Shown piece after piece: positions 8,483 to 17,499 of a DNA stretch of 64,000 nt; within the stretch, counting starts at the first letter, position 1; each line of letters begins with the position of its first letter. The stretch spans positions 62,001-126,000 of the forward strand of contig NZ_FNOT01000014.1 of NCBI RefSeq assembly GCF_900107105.1, read 5' to 3'. The translations under genes and the position numbers were made by a program. Source of the stretch: Geodermatophilus africanus (lineage in GTDB: Bacteria > Actinomycetota > Actinomycetes > Mycobacteriales > Geodermatophilaceae). The notes under the pieces were generated by a model, which made no database searches, had not been told where the DNA came from, and saw only the letters and a program-made list of their open reading frames with translations.

Positions 8483-9210
8483 GCAACCCCATCCTGAGCG
8501 TGGAGGACCTGCGGGTCAGCTACGGGCGGGTCGAGGCCGTCCGCAGGGTCTCCTTCGCCGTCGACCAGGGCTCGCTGGTGACCCTGGTCGGGGCCAACGG
8601 TGCCGGGAAGTCCTCGGTCATCAACGCCGTCTCGGGCATCCTGCGGCCGGCCGGCGGGCGGATCACCTTCGAGGGACGCGACGTGACCCGGACGCCGGCC
8701 CACAAGCTCGTGGGCCGCGGGCTGGTGCAGGTCCCCGAGGGCCGGCAGATCCTGGCCACGCTCACCATCGAGGAGAACCTCCGGATGGGCGCGTGGCACA
8801 CCGGCGGGACCGCTCAGCGGTCCATCGACGCCGTGTACGACCGCTTCCCGGTACTCGCCGAGCGCCGTGCCCTGCCCGCCGGTGCGCTCTCCGGCGGCGA
8901 GCAGCAGATGCTCGCCATCGCCCGGGCCCTGGTGGCCGCGCCGACGGTCATGCTCATGGACGAGCCCTCCATGGGGCTCGCCCCCAAGATCGTCGACGAG
9001 GTGTTCCGGGTGATCGGGGAGATCCGGGCGTCGGGCACCACCGTGGTGCTCGTCGAGCAGAACGCCCGCCGGGCGCTCCGCGCCGCCGACCACGGCTACG
9101 TGCTGCAGAGCGGCGAGGTCGTCCACTCCGGCCCGGCGGCCGGGCTGCTCGCCGACGAGCGCATCGTGCAGGCGTACCTGGGGGTCGAGACCACACCCCG
9201 CCAGCGGTGA
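8479..9210 (+). CDS. livF: Branched-chain amino acid ABC transporter ATPase LivF
   Basis: Second ATPase of the importer, 243 residues, the usual LivF length. Walker A GANGAGKSS is near 37-45, the LivF-specific VQVPEGRQILATLTIEENL near 77-96, signature LSGGEQQMLAIARAL near 138 and Walker B VMLMDEPSMGLAP near 158. The ATG overlaps the stop of the fused livMG gene (ATGA). Together with the fused ATPase it forms the nucleotide-binding heterodimer. It is the last gene of the operon; a repeat-rich spacer follows. Confidence 0.93.
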   Translation: MSNPILSVEDLRVSYGRVEAVRRVSFAVDQGSLVTLVGANGAGKSSVINAVSGILRPAGGRITFEGRDVTRTPAHKLVGRGLVQVPEGRQILATLTIEENLRMGAWHTGGTAQRSIDAVYDRFPVLAERRALPAGALSGGEQQMLAIARALVAAPTVMLMDEPSMGLAPKIVDEVFRVIGEIRASGTTVVLVEQNARRALRAADHGYVLQSGEVVHSGPAAGLLADERIVQAYLGVETTPRQR

Positions 9211-9224
9211 CGCCACGCCCCCGT

Positions 9225-9346
9225 CCCGGGCAGGCCCCGTCCAGAGGCTCGCCGTGAGCCTGCGAACGATGAGGAGGACGGGCGGCCCTGTCCCGGGGCC
9301 CGCCCCGAGCGTGCGAGGGGTGGGGAGGACAGGGTCCTTCTAGGGT
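9225..9346. repeat. Intergenic repeat-family copy with a -10 box
   Basis: The non-coding spacer contains GGGTGGGGAGGACAGGGTCC, the reverse complement of a GGACCC(C/T)GTCC...CCACCC block that recurs near 15.67, 19.05 and 23.75 kb. At its right edge TAGGGT (9341-9346) sits 6 nt before the GTG at 9353, the spacing of a leaderless actinobacterial transcript. Confidence 0.5.
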
Positions 9347-9352
9347 CGACGA

Positions 9353-9712
9353 GTGACCGACTGCCTCTTCTGCCGCATGGTCGCCGGCGAGATCCCCGCC
9401 GACGTCGTGCACGAGACCGACCGGACGTTCGCCTTCCGGGACATCAACCCGCAGGCGCCCACCCACGTGCTCGTGGTGCCCAAGAGCCACCACCCGACGG
9501 TGGCCGCGCTGGCGCACGCCGACCCCGACCTGCTGGGCGCGGTCGTCCGCGCGGCGGAGGCGGTCGCCCTGCAGGAGGGCCTGGCCACCGAGGACGGCGT
9601 CGAGCCCGGCTACCGGGTCGTCACCAACACCGGCCCCGCGGCCGGGCAGACCGTCCACCACGTGCACCTGCACGTGCTGGGCGGCCGCGACCTGCGCTGG
9701 CCGCCCGGCTGA
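9353..9712 (+). CDS. HIT family protein (HINT-like nucleotide hydrolase)
   Basis: Small cytosolic nucleotide-binding hydrolase of the histidine-triad superfamily, 119 residues. It has the N-terminal DCLFCRMVAGEIPADVVHE (Cys3 and Cys6, zinc-binding in many homologues), RDINPQAPTHVLVVPKSHH, and the catalytic triad HVHLHVLGG at about 102-110. Members cleave phosphoramidates of AMP or GMP; the physiological substrate is not known. GTG 9353 has no Shine-Dalgarno but is preceded by TAGGGT at 9341-9346, suggesting leaderless expression. Confidence 0.93.
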   Translation: MTDCLFCRMVAGEIPADVVHETDRTFAFRDINPQAPTHVLVVPKSHHPTVAALAHADPDLLGAVVRAAEAVALQEGLATEDGVEPGYRVVTNTGPAAGQTVHHVHLHVLGGRDLRWPPG

Positions 9713-9719
9713 GTCGGGC

Positions 9720-10177
9720 TCAGCGCGGGTTGCGACGGGCGATCGCCGCGGTGAGCGCCGCCGCGAACGAGGTCCACGCCGCGCAGGGGACCAGCGCCGC
9801 GCCGGCCCGGCGGCGACCGCCCAGGACCGGCGGGCGAGGTCAGCCGTGGACGCGGCCAGGAGCACCGCCTCCGCGGTGGCGGCCGCCGGTCGCCGGGCGC
9901 GGGGGAACAGCCAGGTCCAGCCGGCGTTGAGCGCCAGGTTGGCCAGGTAGGCCCGCAGGTACGCGCGTCGCGCCCGCCCGCCGGACCCCGCGAGCGACCG
10001 GCCGCCGGCGAGGGCGAGCAGGACGTACAGCGCCGTCCACACCGGGCCGAAGGCGGCCGCCGGCGGCTTGTCGAGGCCGCGGCACCAGTGGGTGCCGGGA
10101 GCCGCGCCGATCCCGCCGAGGACGGCCGTGGCGGTCACGGCGGCCGAGGTCAGCGCGTACGGGAGGCGGTCGGTCAT
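9720..10177 (-). pseudogene. tspO: TspO/MBR family membrane protein, frameshifted
   Basis: TspO proteins are five-helix membrane proteins that bind porphyrins and lipophilic ligands. From ATG 10177 the frame gives PGTHWCRGLDKPPAAAFGPV and ALNAGWTWLFPRARRPA, both family hallmarks, up to about STADLARRSWAVAAGPA. The reading frame then runs into Arg/Pro-rich nonsense. The expected C-terminus continues in another frame as AALVPCAAWTSFAAALTAAI and ends ARRNPR at a TGA (9720-9722). The 458-nt span is one base short of a multiple of three, so a single base is missing near 9815. It is either a recent inactivation or a sequence error; everything else looks intact. Confidence 0.82.
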
Positions 10178-10220
10178 GCGGCCGTGGGTACCCCGCTGCG
10201 GCGTCTGCCAGGCTGCGGCC

Positions 10221-11039
10221 ATGACCGATCCCGCGCCCGTCCGCATCGAGCGGGACGGCGACGTCGCCGTCGTCGTCCTGGACTCCCCGCCGCTGAACCT
10301 CTTCGACGCCCCGGTGTTCGACGCGATCGAGGCGGTCGCCGACGAGCTGGTCCGGCTCACCGACCCGGCCGACCCCGCGCGGGCCCGGGCGGTACTGGTC
10401 GAGGCGCGCGGCAGGGTGGTCTCCGGCGGGGTCGACGTCACGGTGTTCCGGGACATCGCCCAGGGCCCCGAGCCCGCCGAGCGCGGCGCGGAGCTCTGGC
10501 GGCGGCTGCTGCGGGTGGCGCAGACGTTCGAGGACCTCCCGGTGCCCACCGTGTTCGCCGCGCACGGGCTGACCCTCACCGCCGCGTTCGAGCTGGCGCT
10601 GGCCTGCGACATCCTGCTCGCGGCGGAGCGGGCGTCGTTCGGGCTGGTCGAGATCGTCGTCGGGCTGACCCCGTCCATGGGCGGGCCGCAGCGGCTGGCC
10701 GAACGGGCCGGGTCCGCGCGCGCCAAGGAGCTCGTCCTCACCGGCGAGCGCTACCCGGCCGCCGTCCTCGAGCGGTGGGGCGTGGTGAACCGGGTGCTGC
10801 CCGACGACGGCTTCGCCGAGGCCGCCCGCGCCTACGCACACCAGGTCGCGGCCGGCCCGACCGTGGCGCACGCGGCCACGAAGCAGCTGGTCACCACCGC
10901 CGTCCGGCAGGGCGCGCGGGCCGCGGACGACCTGGTGCCCGCCGTCTCCGGCGCGCTCTTCGCCACCGAGGACCTGCGCGGTGCGGTGGACTCCTTCCTC
11001 GCCGACGGACCGGGGAAGGCGACCTACTCGGGGAGGTGA
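10221..11039 (+). CDS. Enoyl-CoA hydratase/isomerase family protein
   Basis: Crotonase-fold enzyme acting on acyl-CoA thioesters, 272 residues from ATG 10221. The N-terminal VAVVVLDSPPLNLFD, the oxyanion-hole region ARGRVVSGGVDVTVFRDI (about 64-81) and LALACDILLAAERASFGLVE are typical. At the two usual catalytic Glu positions I see VSGGVDV and LVEIVVGLTPSMGG; only the second retains a Glu, so the exact reaction (hydratase, isomerase or other) is open. It is divergent from tspO. The C-terminal third is helical, ending VDSFLADGPGKATYSG. Confidence 0.85.
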   Translation: MTDPAPVRIERDGDVAVVVLDSPPLNLFDAPVFDAIEAVADELVRLTDPADPARARAVLVEARGRVVSGGVDVTVFRDIAQGPEPAERGAELWRRLLRVAQTFEDLPVPTVFAAHGLTLTAAFELALACDILLAAERASFGLVEIVVGLTPSMGGPQRLAERAGSARAKELVLTGERYPAAVLERWGVVNRVLPDDGFAEAARAYAHQVAAGPTVAHAATKQLVTTAVRQGARAADDLVPAVSGALFATEDLRGAVDSFLADGPGKATYSGR

Positions 11040-11079
11040 GCGGTCGCCCGGACGGCGGTTCCGGGACTGCGCGCGCGGG

Positions 11080-11085
11080 TAGACT
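11080..11085 (+). promoter_or_regulatory. Putative -10 box upstream of phoH
   Basis: TAGACT lies 48 nt before the phoH TTG start, in a spacer with no gene. It fits the TANNNT consensus; no -35 can be named with confidence. Confidence 0.35.
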
Positions 11086-11132
11086 CGGGCAGGTCCGCAC
11101 CTCCTCTCGCAGGAAGGCAGGGTCGAGGGTTC

Positions 11133-13358
11133 TTGCCCGACTCCTCCTCGAACGTCCCCGTGCCCGGAGCGCCCACCTCGCGTGAGGCCTCGGCACAGGC
11201 CGCAGCGGCGGACGGCCATCTCGGCGTGCCCGCCCAGTCCGGTAGCGGTCTGGGCGACGCCTCCACCGCCGTCCGGACGACCATCACCGTCCCCGACTCC
11301 GTCCCGATGGTGTCGTTGCTCGGCTCCGGCGACGAGCTGCTGCGCCTGGTCGAGAACGAGGTCGACACCGACGTGCACGTGCGCGGCAACGAGATCGCGG
11401 TGACCGGCCAGCCGGCCGACAACGCCTTCGCCGTCGCGGTGTTCGACGAGCTGATCGCGCTGCTGGGCACCGGCCAGTTGCTGCGCCCGGACTCGGTGCG
11501 CCGGGTCATCGGGATGCTGCGCGCCGGCGGCTCGGAGCGGCCGGCCGACGTCCTCAGCCTCGACATCATCAGCCGTCGCGGGCGCACGATCCGGCCCAAG
11601 ACGCTGAACCAGAAGCGTTACGTCGACGCCATCGACGCGCACACCATCGTGTTCGGCATCGGCCCCGCCGGCACCGGCAAGACCTACCTGGCGATGGCCA
11701 AGGCCGTACAGGCGCTGCAGACCAAGCAGGTCAACCGGATCATCCTCACCCGCCCGGCCGTCGAGGCCGGCGAGCGGCTCGGGTACCTGCCCGGCACGCT
11801 CAGCGAGAAGATCGACCCGTACCTGCGGCCGCTGTACGACGCGCTGCACGACATGGTCGACCCGGAGTCCATCCCGCGGCTGATGCAGTCCGGGACCATC
11901 GAGGTCGCGCCGCTGGCCTACATGCGCGGACGCGCTCAGCCCTACGACGCCCAGGTGCTCACCCCGGCCGGCTTCGTGCCGGTCGGCACGCTCCGGGTCG
12001 GTGACCTGGTCATCGGTTCCGACGGCACGCCCACGCCGGTGCTCGGCGTCTACCCGCAGGGCCGCAAGGAGGTCTACCGCGTCGCCACCCAGGACGGCGC
12101 GTGGACGCTGGCCTGTGGCGAGCACCTGTGGACCGTCACCACGCCCGAGGACCGTCGTCGCGGGAAGACGCGCACGCTCGAGACCCAGGAGATGGTCGGT
12201 CGGCTGCGACGCGGCGGCATCCACCGGTACGAGCTCCCGCTCGTCGAGCCGGTGCACTTCGAGCCACAGGACGTGCCGCTCGACCCGTACGCCCTCGGCC
12301 TGCTGCTCGGCGACGGTTGCCCGACGACCTCGACGACCCCGGCGTTCGCCACGGCGGACCCCCAGCTGGTCGCCGCCCTGGAGTCCGCGCTCGACGGGAT
12401 CACGGTGCGTCAGAAGTCCGGGTACGACTACGTCCTGCACCACGAGGACGGTGGTCGCGGCGGCCTGCGGATCGCCAACCCGGTGACCGCGGCCCTGCGC
12501 CGGCTGGAGCTGGCGGGGACGACGTCCGCCACGAAGTTCGTCCCTGAGCCGTACCTGCACAACTCTGCGGCGGTCCGCACCGCGGTGCTGCAGGGACTGC
12601 TCGACTCGGACGGCGGACCGGTGGTGCAACGGGGTCGGACCTGCCGTATCCAGTACACGACGACCTCACCTGGGCTCAAGGACGGCGTCACGTTCCTGGT
12701 CCGTTCGCTCGGCGGGGTCGTCCACTCGCGCGTCCGCGCGGCGGCGGGTCGTCGTCCGGGTCGTGCGCAGGGACGACCCGTGGAGTACCGGGAGGACGCC
12801 TACGTCCTCGACATCCGACTCCCCGCCGGTGTGCAGCCGTTCCGATTGGAGCGGAAGCGTCAGGTCTACGACGCCGCGGGCGGAGGCCGGCCGATGCGCT
12901 TCCTCGACAGCATCGAGCCGGTGGGCGAGCAGGAGACCCTGTGCATCCAGGTGGCGGCCCAGGATTCGCTGTACGTGACGGACGACTTCCTCGTCACGCA
13001 CAACACCCTCAACGACGCGTTCGTCATCCTCGACGAGGCGCAGAACACCACCGCCGAGCAGATGAAGATGTTCCTCACCCGGCTCGGCTTCGGCTCCAAG
13101 ATCGTGGTCACCGGCGACGTCACCCAGGTCGACCTGCCCGGCGGCGCGCAGAGCGGGCTGCGGATCGTGCGGGAGATCCTCGACGGCATCGAGGACGTGC
13201 ATTTCGCGAACCTGACCAGCGCCGACGTCGTACGCCACCGGCTGGTCGGCGACATCGTCGACGCCTACGAGCGCTGGGACTCCGCGAACAACCAGCGCCC
13301 GGCGGCGACCCAGCAGCAGCCGGCGCGCCCGGCGCGACCGCGCCGCCAGGGGAGCTGA
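11133..13358 (+). CDS. phoH: PhoH family ATPase interrupted by an intein
   Basis: RecA-fold ATPase of the PhoH/PhoH1 family. In actinobacteria it sits with ybeY and era, and related proteins have been linked to RNA handling. The 741-codon frame encodes a 384-residue PhoH after removal of a 357-residue intein. Extein features: [20 protein letters not shown], Walker [12 protein letters not shown] (about 174-184), [20 protein letters not shown], then YMRGR joined to [16 protein letters not shown] (Walker B, DEAQ) and GDVTQVDLP. The start is TTG 11133, the only start placing the usual short leader before TITVPDS. The next gene, ybeY, begins 5 nt after the stop. Confidence 0.95.
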   Translation: MPDSSSNVPVPGAPTSREASAQAAAADGHLGVPAQSGSGLGDASTAVRTTITVPDSVPMVSLLGSGDELLRLVENEVDTDVHVRGNEIAVTGQPADNAFAVAVFDELIALLGTGQLLRPDSVRRVIGMLRAGGSERPADVLSLDIISRRGRTIRPKTLNQKRYVDAIDAHTIVFGIGPAGTGKTYLAMAKAVQALQTKQVNRIILTRPAVEAGERLGYLPGTLSEKIDPYLRPLYDALHDMVDPESIPRLMQSGTIEVAPLAYMRGRAQPYDAQVLTPAGFVPVGTLRVGDLVIGSDGTPTPVLGVYPQGRKEVYRVATQDGAWTLACGEHLWTVTTPEDRRRGKTRTLETQEMVGRLRRGGIHRYELPLVEPVHFEPQDVPLDPYALGLLLGDGCPTTSTTPAFATADPQLVAALESALDGITVRQKSGYDYVLHHEDGGRGGLRIANPVTAALRRLELAGTTSATKFVPEPYLHNSAAVRTAVLQGLLDSDGGPVVQRGRTCRIQYTTTSPGLKDGVTFLVRSLGGVVHSRVRAAAGRRPGRAQGRPVEYREDAYVLDIRLPAGVQPFRLERKRQVYDAAGGGRPMRFLDSIEPVGEQETLCIQVAAQDSLYVTDDFLVTHNTLNDAFVILDEAQNTTAEQMKMFLTRLGFGSKIVVTGDVTQVDLPGGAQSGLRIVREILDGIEDVHFANLTSADVVRHRLVGDIVDAYERWDSANNQRPAATQQQPARPARPRRQGS
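11934..13004 (+). other. Class 3-type intein with LAGLIDADG endonuclease (in PhoH)
   Basis: In-frame 357-residue insertion between YMRGR and TLNDAF, inside the PhoH ATPase core just before Walker B. Residue 1 is Ala ([14 protein letters not shown]), not Cys, Ser or Thr. Block B reads ACGEHLWTV with His64 and Trp66; block F has ETLCIQV with Cys337; block G is VTHN with Thr355, His356 and Asn357; the +1 residue is Thr. Trp66-Cys337-Thr355 is the WCT constellation that defines class 3 inteins, where the internal Cys acts first. Two dodecapeptide motifs are present, LGLLLGDG (121-128) and LQGLLDSDG (219-227), each keeping its acidic residue, so homing activity is plausible. Confidence 0.92.
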
Positions 13359-13363
13359 CCGCC

Positions 13364-13867
13364 GTGCCCGTCGAGGTCGCCAACGAGTCCGAGATCGCCG
13401 TCGACGAGTCCTCCCTCGCCGCCATCTGCACGTACGTGCTGGGCGAGATGGGCGTGAACCCGATGGCCGAGCTGTCGGTGCTCTGCGTCGACCCGGACTA
13501 CATGAGCACGCTGCACGAGCGCTGGATGGGGGAGAAGGGGCCCACCGACGTCCTCGCCTTCCCGATGGACGAGCTGGACACCGGCCGCCCCGACGAGCCC
13601 GACCCCGGCCCGGCCCTGCTCGGGGACGTCGTGCTGTGCCCCTCGGTGGCCATCAAGCAGGCCCGCGCGGCCGGCCACACGATGGACGACGAGCTGGTCC
13701 TGCTCGCCACGCACGGCGTGCTGCACCTCCTGGGCTACGACCACATGGAGCCCGAGGAGGAGAAGGAGATGTTCGGCCTGCAGACCAAGCTGCTCGACGG
13801 CTGGCGCGCCGCCCCACGGGCCCCGATGACCGGCGCAGCCGTCCCCCGGGGACCGGTCGACCGATGA
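13364..13867 (+). CDS. ybeY: Endoribonuclease/rRNA maturation factor YbeY
   Basis: Zinc-dependent single-strand endoribonuclease involved in 16S rRNA 3'-end maturation and ribosome quality control, 167 residues from GTG 13364. The metal motif [11 protein letters not shown] (about 117-127) supplies the three His ligands. [12 protein letters not shown] (about 59-70) is the other signature. It follows phoH by 5 nt and overlaps the next gene as ATGA, the conserved phoH-ybeY-CBS order. The C-terminal tail after about residue 147 is a low-complexity extension. Confidence 0.95.
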   Translation: MPVEVANESEIAVDESSLAAICTYVLGEMGVNPMAELSVLCVDPDYMSTLHERWMGEKGPTDVLAFPMDELDTGRPDEPDPGPALLGDVVLCPSVAIKQARAAGHTMDDELVLLATHGVLHLLGYDHMEPEEEKEMFGLQTKLLDGWRAAPRAPMTGAAVPRGPVDR

Positions 13868-15249
13868 CCTCCGGCGAGATCACCCTGCTGGTGATCGCCG
13901 TCTGCCTGATCCCGCTCGCCGGCCTGTTCGGCGCGATGGAGGCGGCTCTCCAGCGGGTGTCCAAGGCGCGCGTGGACGAGCTGCGCCGGGACGGCGTCCA
14001 GCGGGCCGGCGTGCTCTCCGACGTCGTCGCCGAGCGGGCCCGGCACGTGGCGCTGCTGCTCCTGCTGCGGATCGCCTGCGAGATGGTGGCCGCCACCCTG
14101 GTCGCGGTCATCCTCTACCGGATCTGGGGCGGGGGCTGGCAGGCGGTGCTGGTCGCGGCCGGGGTGATGACCGTCGTCAGCTACGTGCTGGTCGGCGTCG
14201 GCCCACGCACGCTCGGCCGCCAGCACGCCTACGGCACGGCGCTGGCCTGCGCCGGCGTGGTCCGGCTGCTGGGCCGGGTGCTCGGGCCCATCGCCACGCT
14301 GCTCATCCTGATCGGCAACATGATCACGCCCGGCCGCGGCTTCCGCGACGGGCCGTTCTCCTCCGAGGTCGAGCTGCGCGAGCTGGTCGACATGGCCGAG
14401 GAGCGCGGCGTCGTCGAGTCCGGCGAGCGCAACATGATCCACTCGGTCTTCGAGCTGGGCGACACCATCGCCCGCGAGGTCATGGTGCCGCGCACCGACG
14501 TCGTCTGGATCGAGCGGACCAAGACCCTCCGTCAGGCGCTCGCGCTGGCCATGCGCAGCGGGTTCAGCCGGATCCCGGTCATCGGCGAGAACGTCGACGA
14601 CGTCGTCGGCGTCATCTACCTCAAGGACCTCATCCGCCGGACCCAGGGCGGGCAGGACCCGAGGAACACGGTGCGGGTCGAGGACCTCATGCGTCCGCCG
14701 ACGTTCGTGCCGGAGTCCAAGCCGGTCGACGAGCTGCTGCGGGACATGCAGGCCCAGCGCATCCACATCGCGATCGTGGTCGACGAGTACGGCGGCTTCG
14801 CCGGGCTAGTGACGATCGAGGACATCCTCGAGGAGATCGTCGGCGAGATCGCCGACGAGCACGACCGCTTCCAGCGCCCGCCGGTCGAGCAGTTGGACGA
14901 CGGCTCGGTGCGGATCACCGCCCGGCTGCCGGTCGAGGACCTCGCCACGCTCTTCGACGTCGAGTTGCCCGAGGACGACGACGTGGAGACCGTCGGCGGC
15001 CTGCTCGCCCGTGAGCTGGGCGTGGTGCCGATCGAGGGCTCCGAGGCCGAGGTGGCCGGACTGCGCCTGGTCGCCGAGAGCACCGGCGGACGGCGCAACC
15101 GGATCGACACCCTGCTGGTGTGCCGGGTGCCCGAGGAGGCCGAGCCCGCCGAGGCCGAGGAGCCCCCGGCGCACGGGGCCACGGCCTCCGGCGCGACCGC
15201 GTCGGGCGCCACCCGTGTCGAGGAGCCCGCCGGCGCCGTGGAAGGGTGA
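13864..15249 (+). CDS. CNNM/CorC family transmembrane CBS-domain protein
   Basis: Membrane protein of the hemolysin C/CorC group, whose characterised relatives move or regulate Mg2+ (or Co2+). 461 residues. An N-terminal CNNM domain with three to four helices occupies about 1-170 (start [20 protein letters not shown]). A CBS pair occupies about 205-325, with [12 protein letters not shown] and [10 protein letters not shown], then [22 protein letters not shown]-terminal CorC_HlyC domain at about 345-425 contains [14 protein letters not shown]. The tail is Ala/Glu-rich with a repeated [12 protein letters not shown] stretch. The gene overlaps ybeY by ATGA. Confidence 0.92.
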   Translation: MTSGEITLLVIAVCLIPLAGLFGAMEAALQRVSKARVDELRRDGVQRAGVLSDVVAERARHVALLLLLRIACEMVAATLVAVILYRIWGGGWQAVLVAAGVMTVVSYVLVGVGPRTLGRQHAYGTALACAGVVRLLGRVLGPIATLLILIGNMITPGRGFRDGPFSSEVELRELVDMAEERGVVESGERNMIHSVFELGDTIAREVMVPRTDVVWIERTKTLRQALALAMRSGFSRIPVIGENVDDVVGVIYLKDLIRRTQGGQDPRNTVRVEDLMRPPTFVPESKPVDELLRDMQAQRIHIAIVVDEYGGFAGLVTIEDILEEIVGEIADEHDRFQRPPVEQLDDGSVRITARLPVEDLATLFDVELPEDDDVETVGGLLARELGVVPIEGSEAEVAGLRLVAESTGGRRNRIDTLLVCRVPEEAEPAEAEEPPAHGATASGATASGATRVEEPAGAVEG

Positions 15250-15338
15250 GGTCCCGTCCGCGACCGAGCTCGCGAGGTCGCGCGAGGACACGGCACCCAT
15301 GGGTCACGAGCCCGACGAGCGTCAGCGAGGATGGGCGC

Positions 15339-15668
15339 GTGACCCTGGACCCCGAGGACGCCAAGCTCGTCACCCTGGCCCGCTCCGCGCGCGGCCGCAC
15401 CGGCGCTCCGGAGGGCGCGGCGGTCCGCGACACCGACGGCCGCACCTACCTGGCCGCCACCGTCGCCCTGCCCTCGCTGCGGCTGTCCGCGCTGCAGGCT
15501 GCCGTCGCCGCCGCCGTCTCCAGCGGGGTCGAGGGGCTGGAGGCGGCCGCCGTCGTCTCGGCCGCCGACGCCGTCGAGGAGGCCGGGCTGGCCGCCGTCC
15601 GCGACCTCACCCCGTCCGCCTCCGTGCTGCTCGCCGGCCCGGACGGAGCCCTGCGCACCACCGTCTGA
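15339..15668 (+). CDS. Cytidine deaminase-like protein lacking catalytic motif
   Basis: Small 109-residue protein found in actinobacteria between the CNNM/CBS gene and era. The segments ARGRTGAPEGAAVRDTDGRT and TYLAATVALPSL resemble the N-terminal half of a cytidine deaminase fold. However, the zinc-binding C/H-A-E motif is replaced by LRLSALQ and there is no PCxxC, so deamination is not expected. GTG 15339 is chosen because similarity starts at TLDPEDAKLVTLAR; the frame is open upstream. Role unknown; the position suggests a link with the ribosome-maturation genes around it. Confidence 0.82.
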   Translation: MTLDPEDAKLVTLARSARGRTGAPEGAAVRDTDGRTYLAATVALPSLRLSALQAAVAAAVSSGVEGLEAAAVVSAADAVEEAGLAAVRDLTPSASVLLAGPDGALRTTV

Positions 15669-15764
15669 GGAAGGATTCCCTCCTCCACCGTAGAAGGGCC
15701 CTGTCCTCCTCGGGACGGGCCGGCGGCGGGACCCTGCAGCGGGCCGGCGGCGTGACCCGCCGTC

Positions 15765-15876
15765 CTCCACCCCTGCCCACACCGGGAAGCAGGGGTGGAG
15801 CGTCGCGGGGACGACCCCGGGCAGGTGTCCTCCCGCCGTCCTCCACCCCTGCTTACAGGTGGAAGCAGGGGTGGAG
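15765..15876. terminator. Twin identical 12-bp hairpins
   Basis: Two copies of the same inverted repeat, CTCCACCCCTGC and its complement. Arms are at 15765-15776/15789-15800 and 15841-15852/15865-15876, each with a 12-nt loop. Flanks (CGTC before, a GGGACGAC block after) are also duplicated, so the unit of about 76 bp is tandemly repeated. The site lies between convergent genes and probably terminates both. The stretch 15669-15760 before it holds a copy of the intergenic GGGCCCTGTCC/GGGACGGGCC repeat. Confidence 0.7.
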
Positions 15877-15908
15877 GTTCGCCGGGACGACCTGGTGCGT
15901 CGCCCGTC

Positions 15909-16505
15909 TCAGCCCAGCGGCCGGCCGAGGGCCTCGGCGAACGCCTCCGGGTCACGGACGCGCGTGGTGAACGCCTGCTCCATCGTGCCGTCGTCCGACA
16001 GGTGCCGGACAGCGACAGGCGTCCGCCCAGGCCACCAGCCCCCGCGCCGGGCGGCCCCCGGCCAGTCCGCCGGCGGGGTGCCACGGCGCACCTCCAGCAC
16101 CTGGCTGACGCCGAGCACGTGCCGGGACGACGCCCCGAGCAGGCCGGCGACGTCGGAGGAGACCCCGGCGTCCGAGACGGTCAGCCGGGTCGTCGACAGG
16201 ACGAGGACGGCCAGCCCGGCGAGGACGGCGACCGGTGCCTCACCGGCCACGGTCGACGGGCCACCGACCCAGGCAGCGGTGCCGAGCCAGGCCGCGACGA
16301 CGGCCAGCACCGTGACCACCAGCCACGGCCGCGCCGGGTCGTACTGCCAGTAGCGCAGCGGCGCGGGTGTCACCGTGGCCGAGCGGCGGGTCCCGCGTGC
16401 CGGGGAGAAGCGGTACGCCTCGACCTGCAGCAGGTGCCGCTGACGCTCACGCGCCGTCCGCTCGGCCGCCGACCCGGCCGGCTGCTGCCGTCTGCGTCCC
16501 GCCAC
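15909..16505 (-). CDS. Two-helix membrane protein with PH-like domain, unknown function
   Basis: I do not recognise a named family. It has 198 residues from GTG 16505. The N-terminus is basic and soluble ([10 protein letters not shown]...). Two adjacent hydrophobic segments at about 62-82 ([19 protein letters not shown]) and 90-105 are followed by a cytosolic domain beginning [20 protein letters not shown]. That two-helix plus beta-domain arrangement is the layout of bacterial PH-like membrane proteins. It is divergent from era, whose start is about 75 nt away, and convergent with the deaminase-like gene. Confidence 0.75.
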   Translation of the reverse strand: MAGRRRQQPAGSAAERTARERQRHLLQVEAYRFSPARGTRRSATVTPAPLRYWQYDPARPWLVVTVLAVVAAWLGTAAWVGGPSTVAGEAPVAVLAGLAVLVLSTTRLTVSDAGVSSDVAGLLGASSRHVLGVSQVLEVRRGTPPADWPGAARRGGWWPGRTPVAVRHLSDDGTMEQAFTTRVRDPEAFAEALGRPLG

Positions 16506-16581
16506 GGACCCGAGTCTCCCAGCCGTCCCGCACGGCACGGGCGACGCGGGGGTGTCGTCCCCGGGTGGGAGGATGGCGGGC

Positions 16582-17499
16582 GTGACACCACCGGACCAGC
16601 CGCCGTACCGGAGCGGTTTCGCCTGTCTGGTGGGCCGCCCCAACGCGGGCAAGACCACGCTGACCAACGCCCTGGTCGGCGAGAAGGTCGGCATCGTCAG
16701 CAACCGCCCGCAGACCACCCGGCACGCCATCCGCGGCGTCGTCCACCGGCCCGGCGGGCAGCTGGTGCTGGTCGACACCCCGGGCCTGCACAAGCCGAAG
16801 AGCCTGCTGGGCCGCCGGCTCAACGACGTCGTCCGCGACACCCTGTCCGAGGTCGACGTCGTCGTCTTCTGCGTGCCGGCCGACCAGCCCGTCGGCACCG
16901 GCGACTGGTTCATCGCCCGCCAGCTGCGGGAGGTGCGGGCGCCGGTCGTCGTCGTGGTGACCAAGACCGACGCGGCGTCGAAGAAGCAGGTCGCCGAGCA
17001 GCTGCTCGCGGCCAGCCAGCTGGTCGAGGCCGCCGAGGTGGTGCCGGTGAGCGCCGTGCGCGGCGACCAGGTCGAGCTGCTCGAGGACCTGCTCGTCGGC
17101 CTGCTGCCGGAGGGCCCGCCGCTCTACCCGGAGGAGCAGACCACCGACGAGGACGTCGAGCGGCAGATCGCCGAGCTGGTCCGCGAGGCCGCCCTGGAGA
17201 AGGTGTTCCAGGAGGTACCGCACTCACTGGCCGTCACCATCGAGGAGATGACCCGCCGTCCCGACCCCAAGCGGGACGGCGCCGAGCTGGTCGAGGTCCA
17301 CGCGCTGCTGCACTGCGAGCGCCCCAGCCAGAAGCCGATGCTGCTCGGCCGCGGCGGGCAGGTCATCAAGGCGATCGGCAGCGAGGCGCGCCCGGGCATC
17401 GAGGCGCTGCTCGGCGCCCGCGTGCACCTGGACCTGCACGTGACGGTGCTCGGCGAGTGGCAGGACGACCCCAAGAAGCTCAACCGGCTGGGGTACTGA
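16582..17499 (+). CDS. era: GTPase Era
   Basis: Essential-type GTPase that binds the 3' end of 16S rRNA and couples ribosome assembly to growth. 305 residues. G1 is GRPNAGKTT (18-26), G3 DTPG follows LVLV, G4 is TKTD (after VVVVV) and G5 the SAVRG region. The C-terminal KH domain is marked by [23 protein letters not shown] 16582 is preferred over ATG 16573 because GGGAGG at 16567-16572 lies 9 nt upstream of it but abuts the ATG. The stop overlaps recO (TGATG). Confidence 0.95.
   Translation: MTPPDQPPYRSGFACLVGRPNAGKTTLTNALVGEKVGIVSNRPQTTRHAIRGVVHRPGGQLVLVDTPGLHKPKSLLGRRLNDVVRDTLSEVDVVVFCVPADQPVGTGDWFIARQLREVRAPVVVVVTKTDAASKKQVAEQLLAASQLVEAAEVVPVSAVRGDQVELLEDLLVGLLPEGPPLYPEEQTTDEDVERQIAELVREAALEKVFQEVPHSLAVTIEEMTRRPDPKRDGAELVEVHALLHCERPSQKPMLLGRGGQVIKAIGSEARPGIEALLGARVHLDLHVTVLGEWQDDPKKLNRLGY

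Noticed and set aside
11934-13004. Alternative that the PhoH insert is an inactive remnant because residue 1 is Ala
   Set aside because: Ala1 is expected for class 3 inteins, and the Trp-Cys-Thr triad, terminal His-Asn and +1 Thr are all intact.
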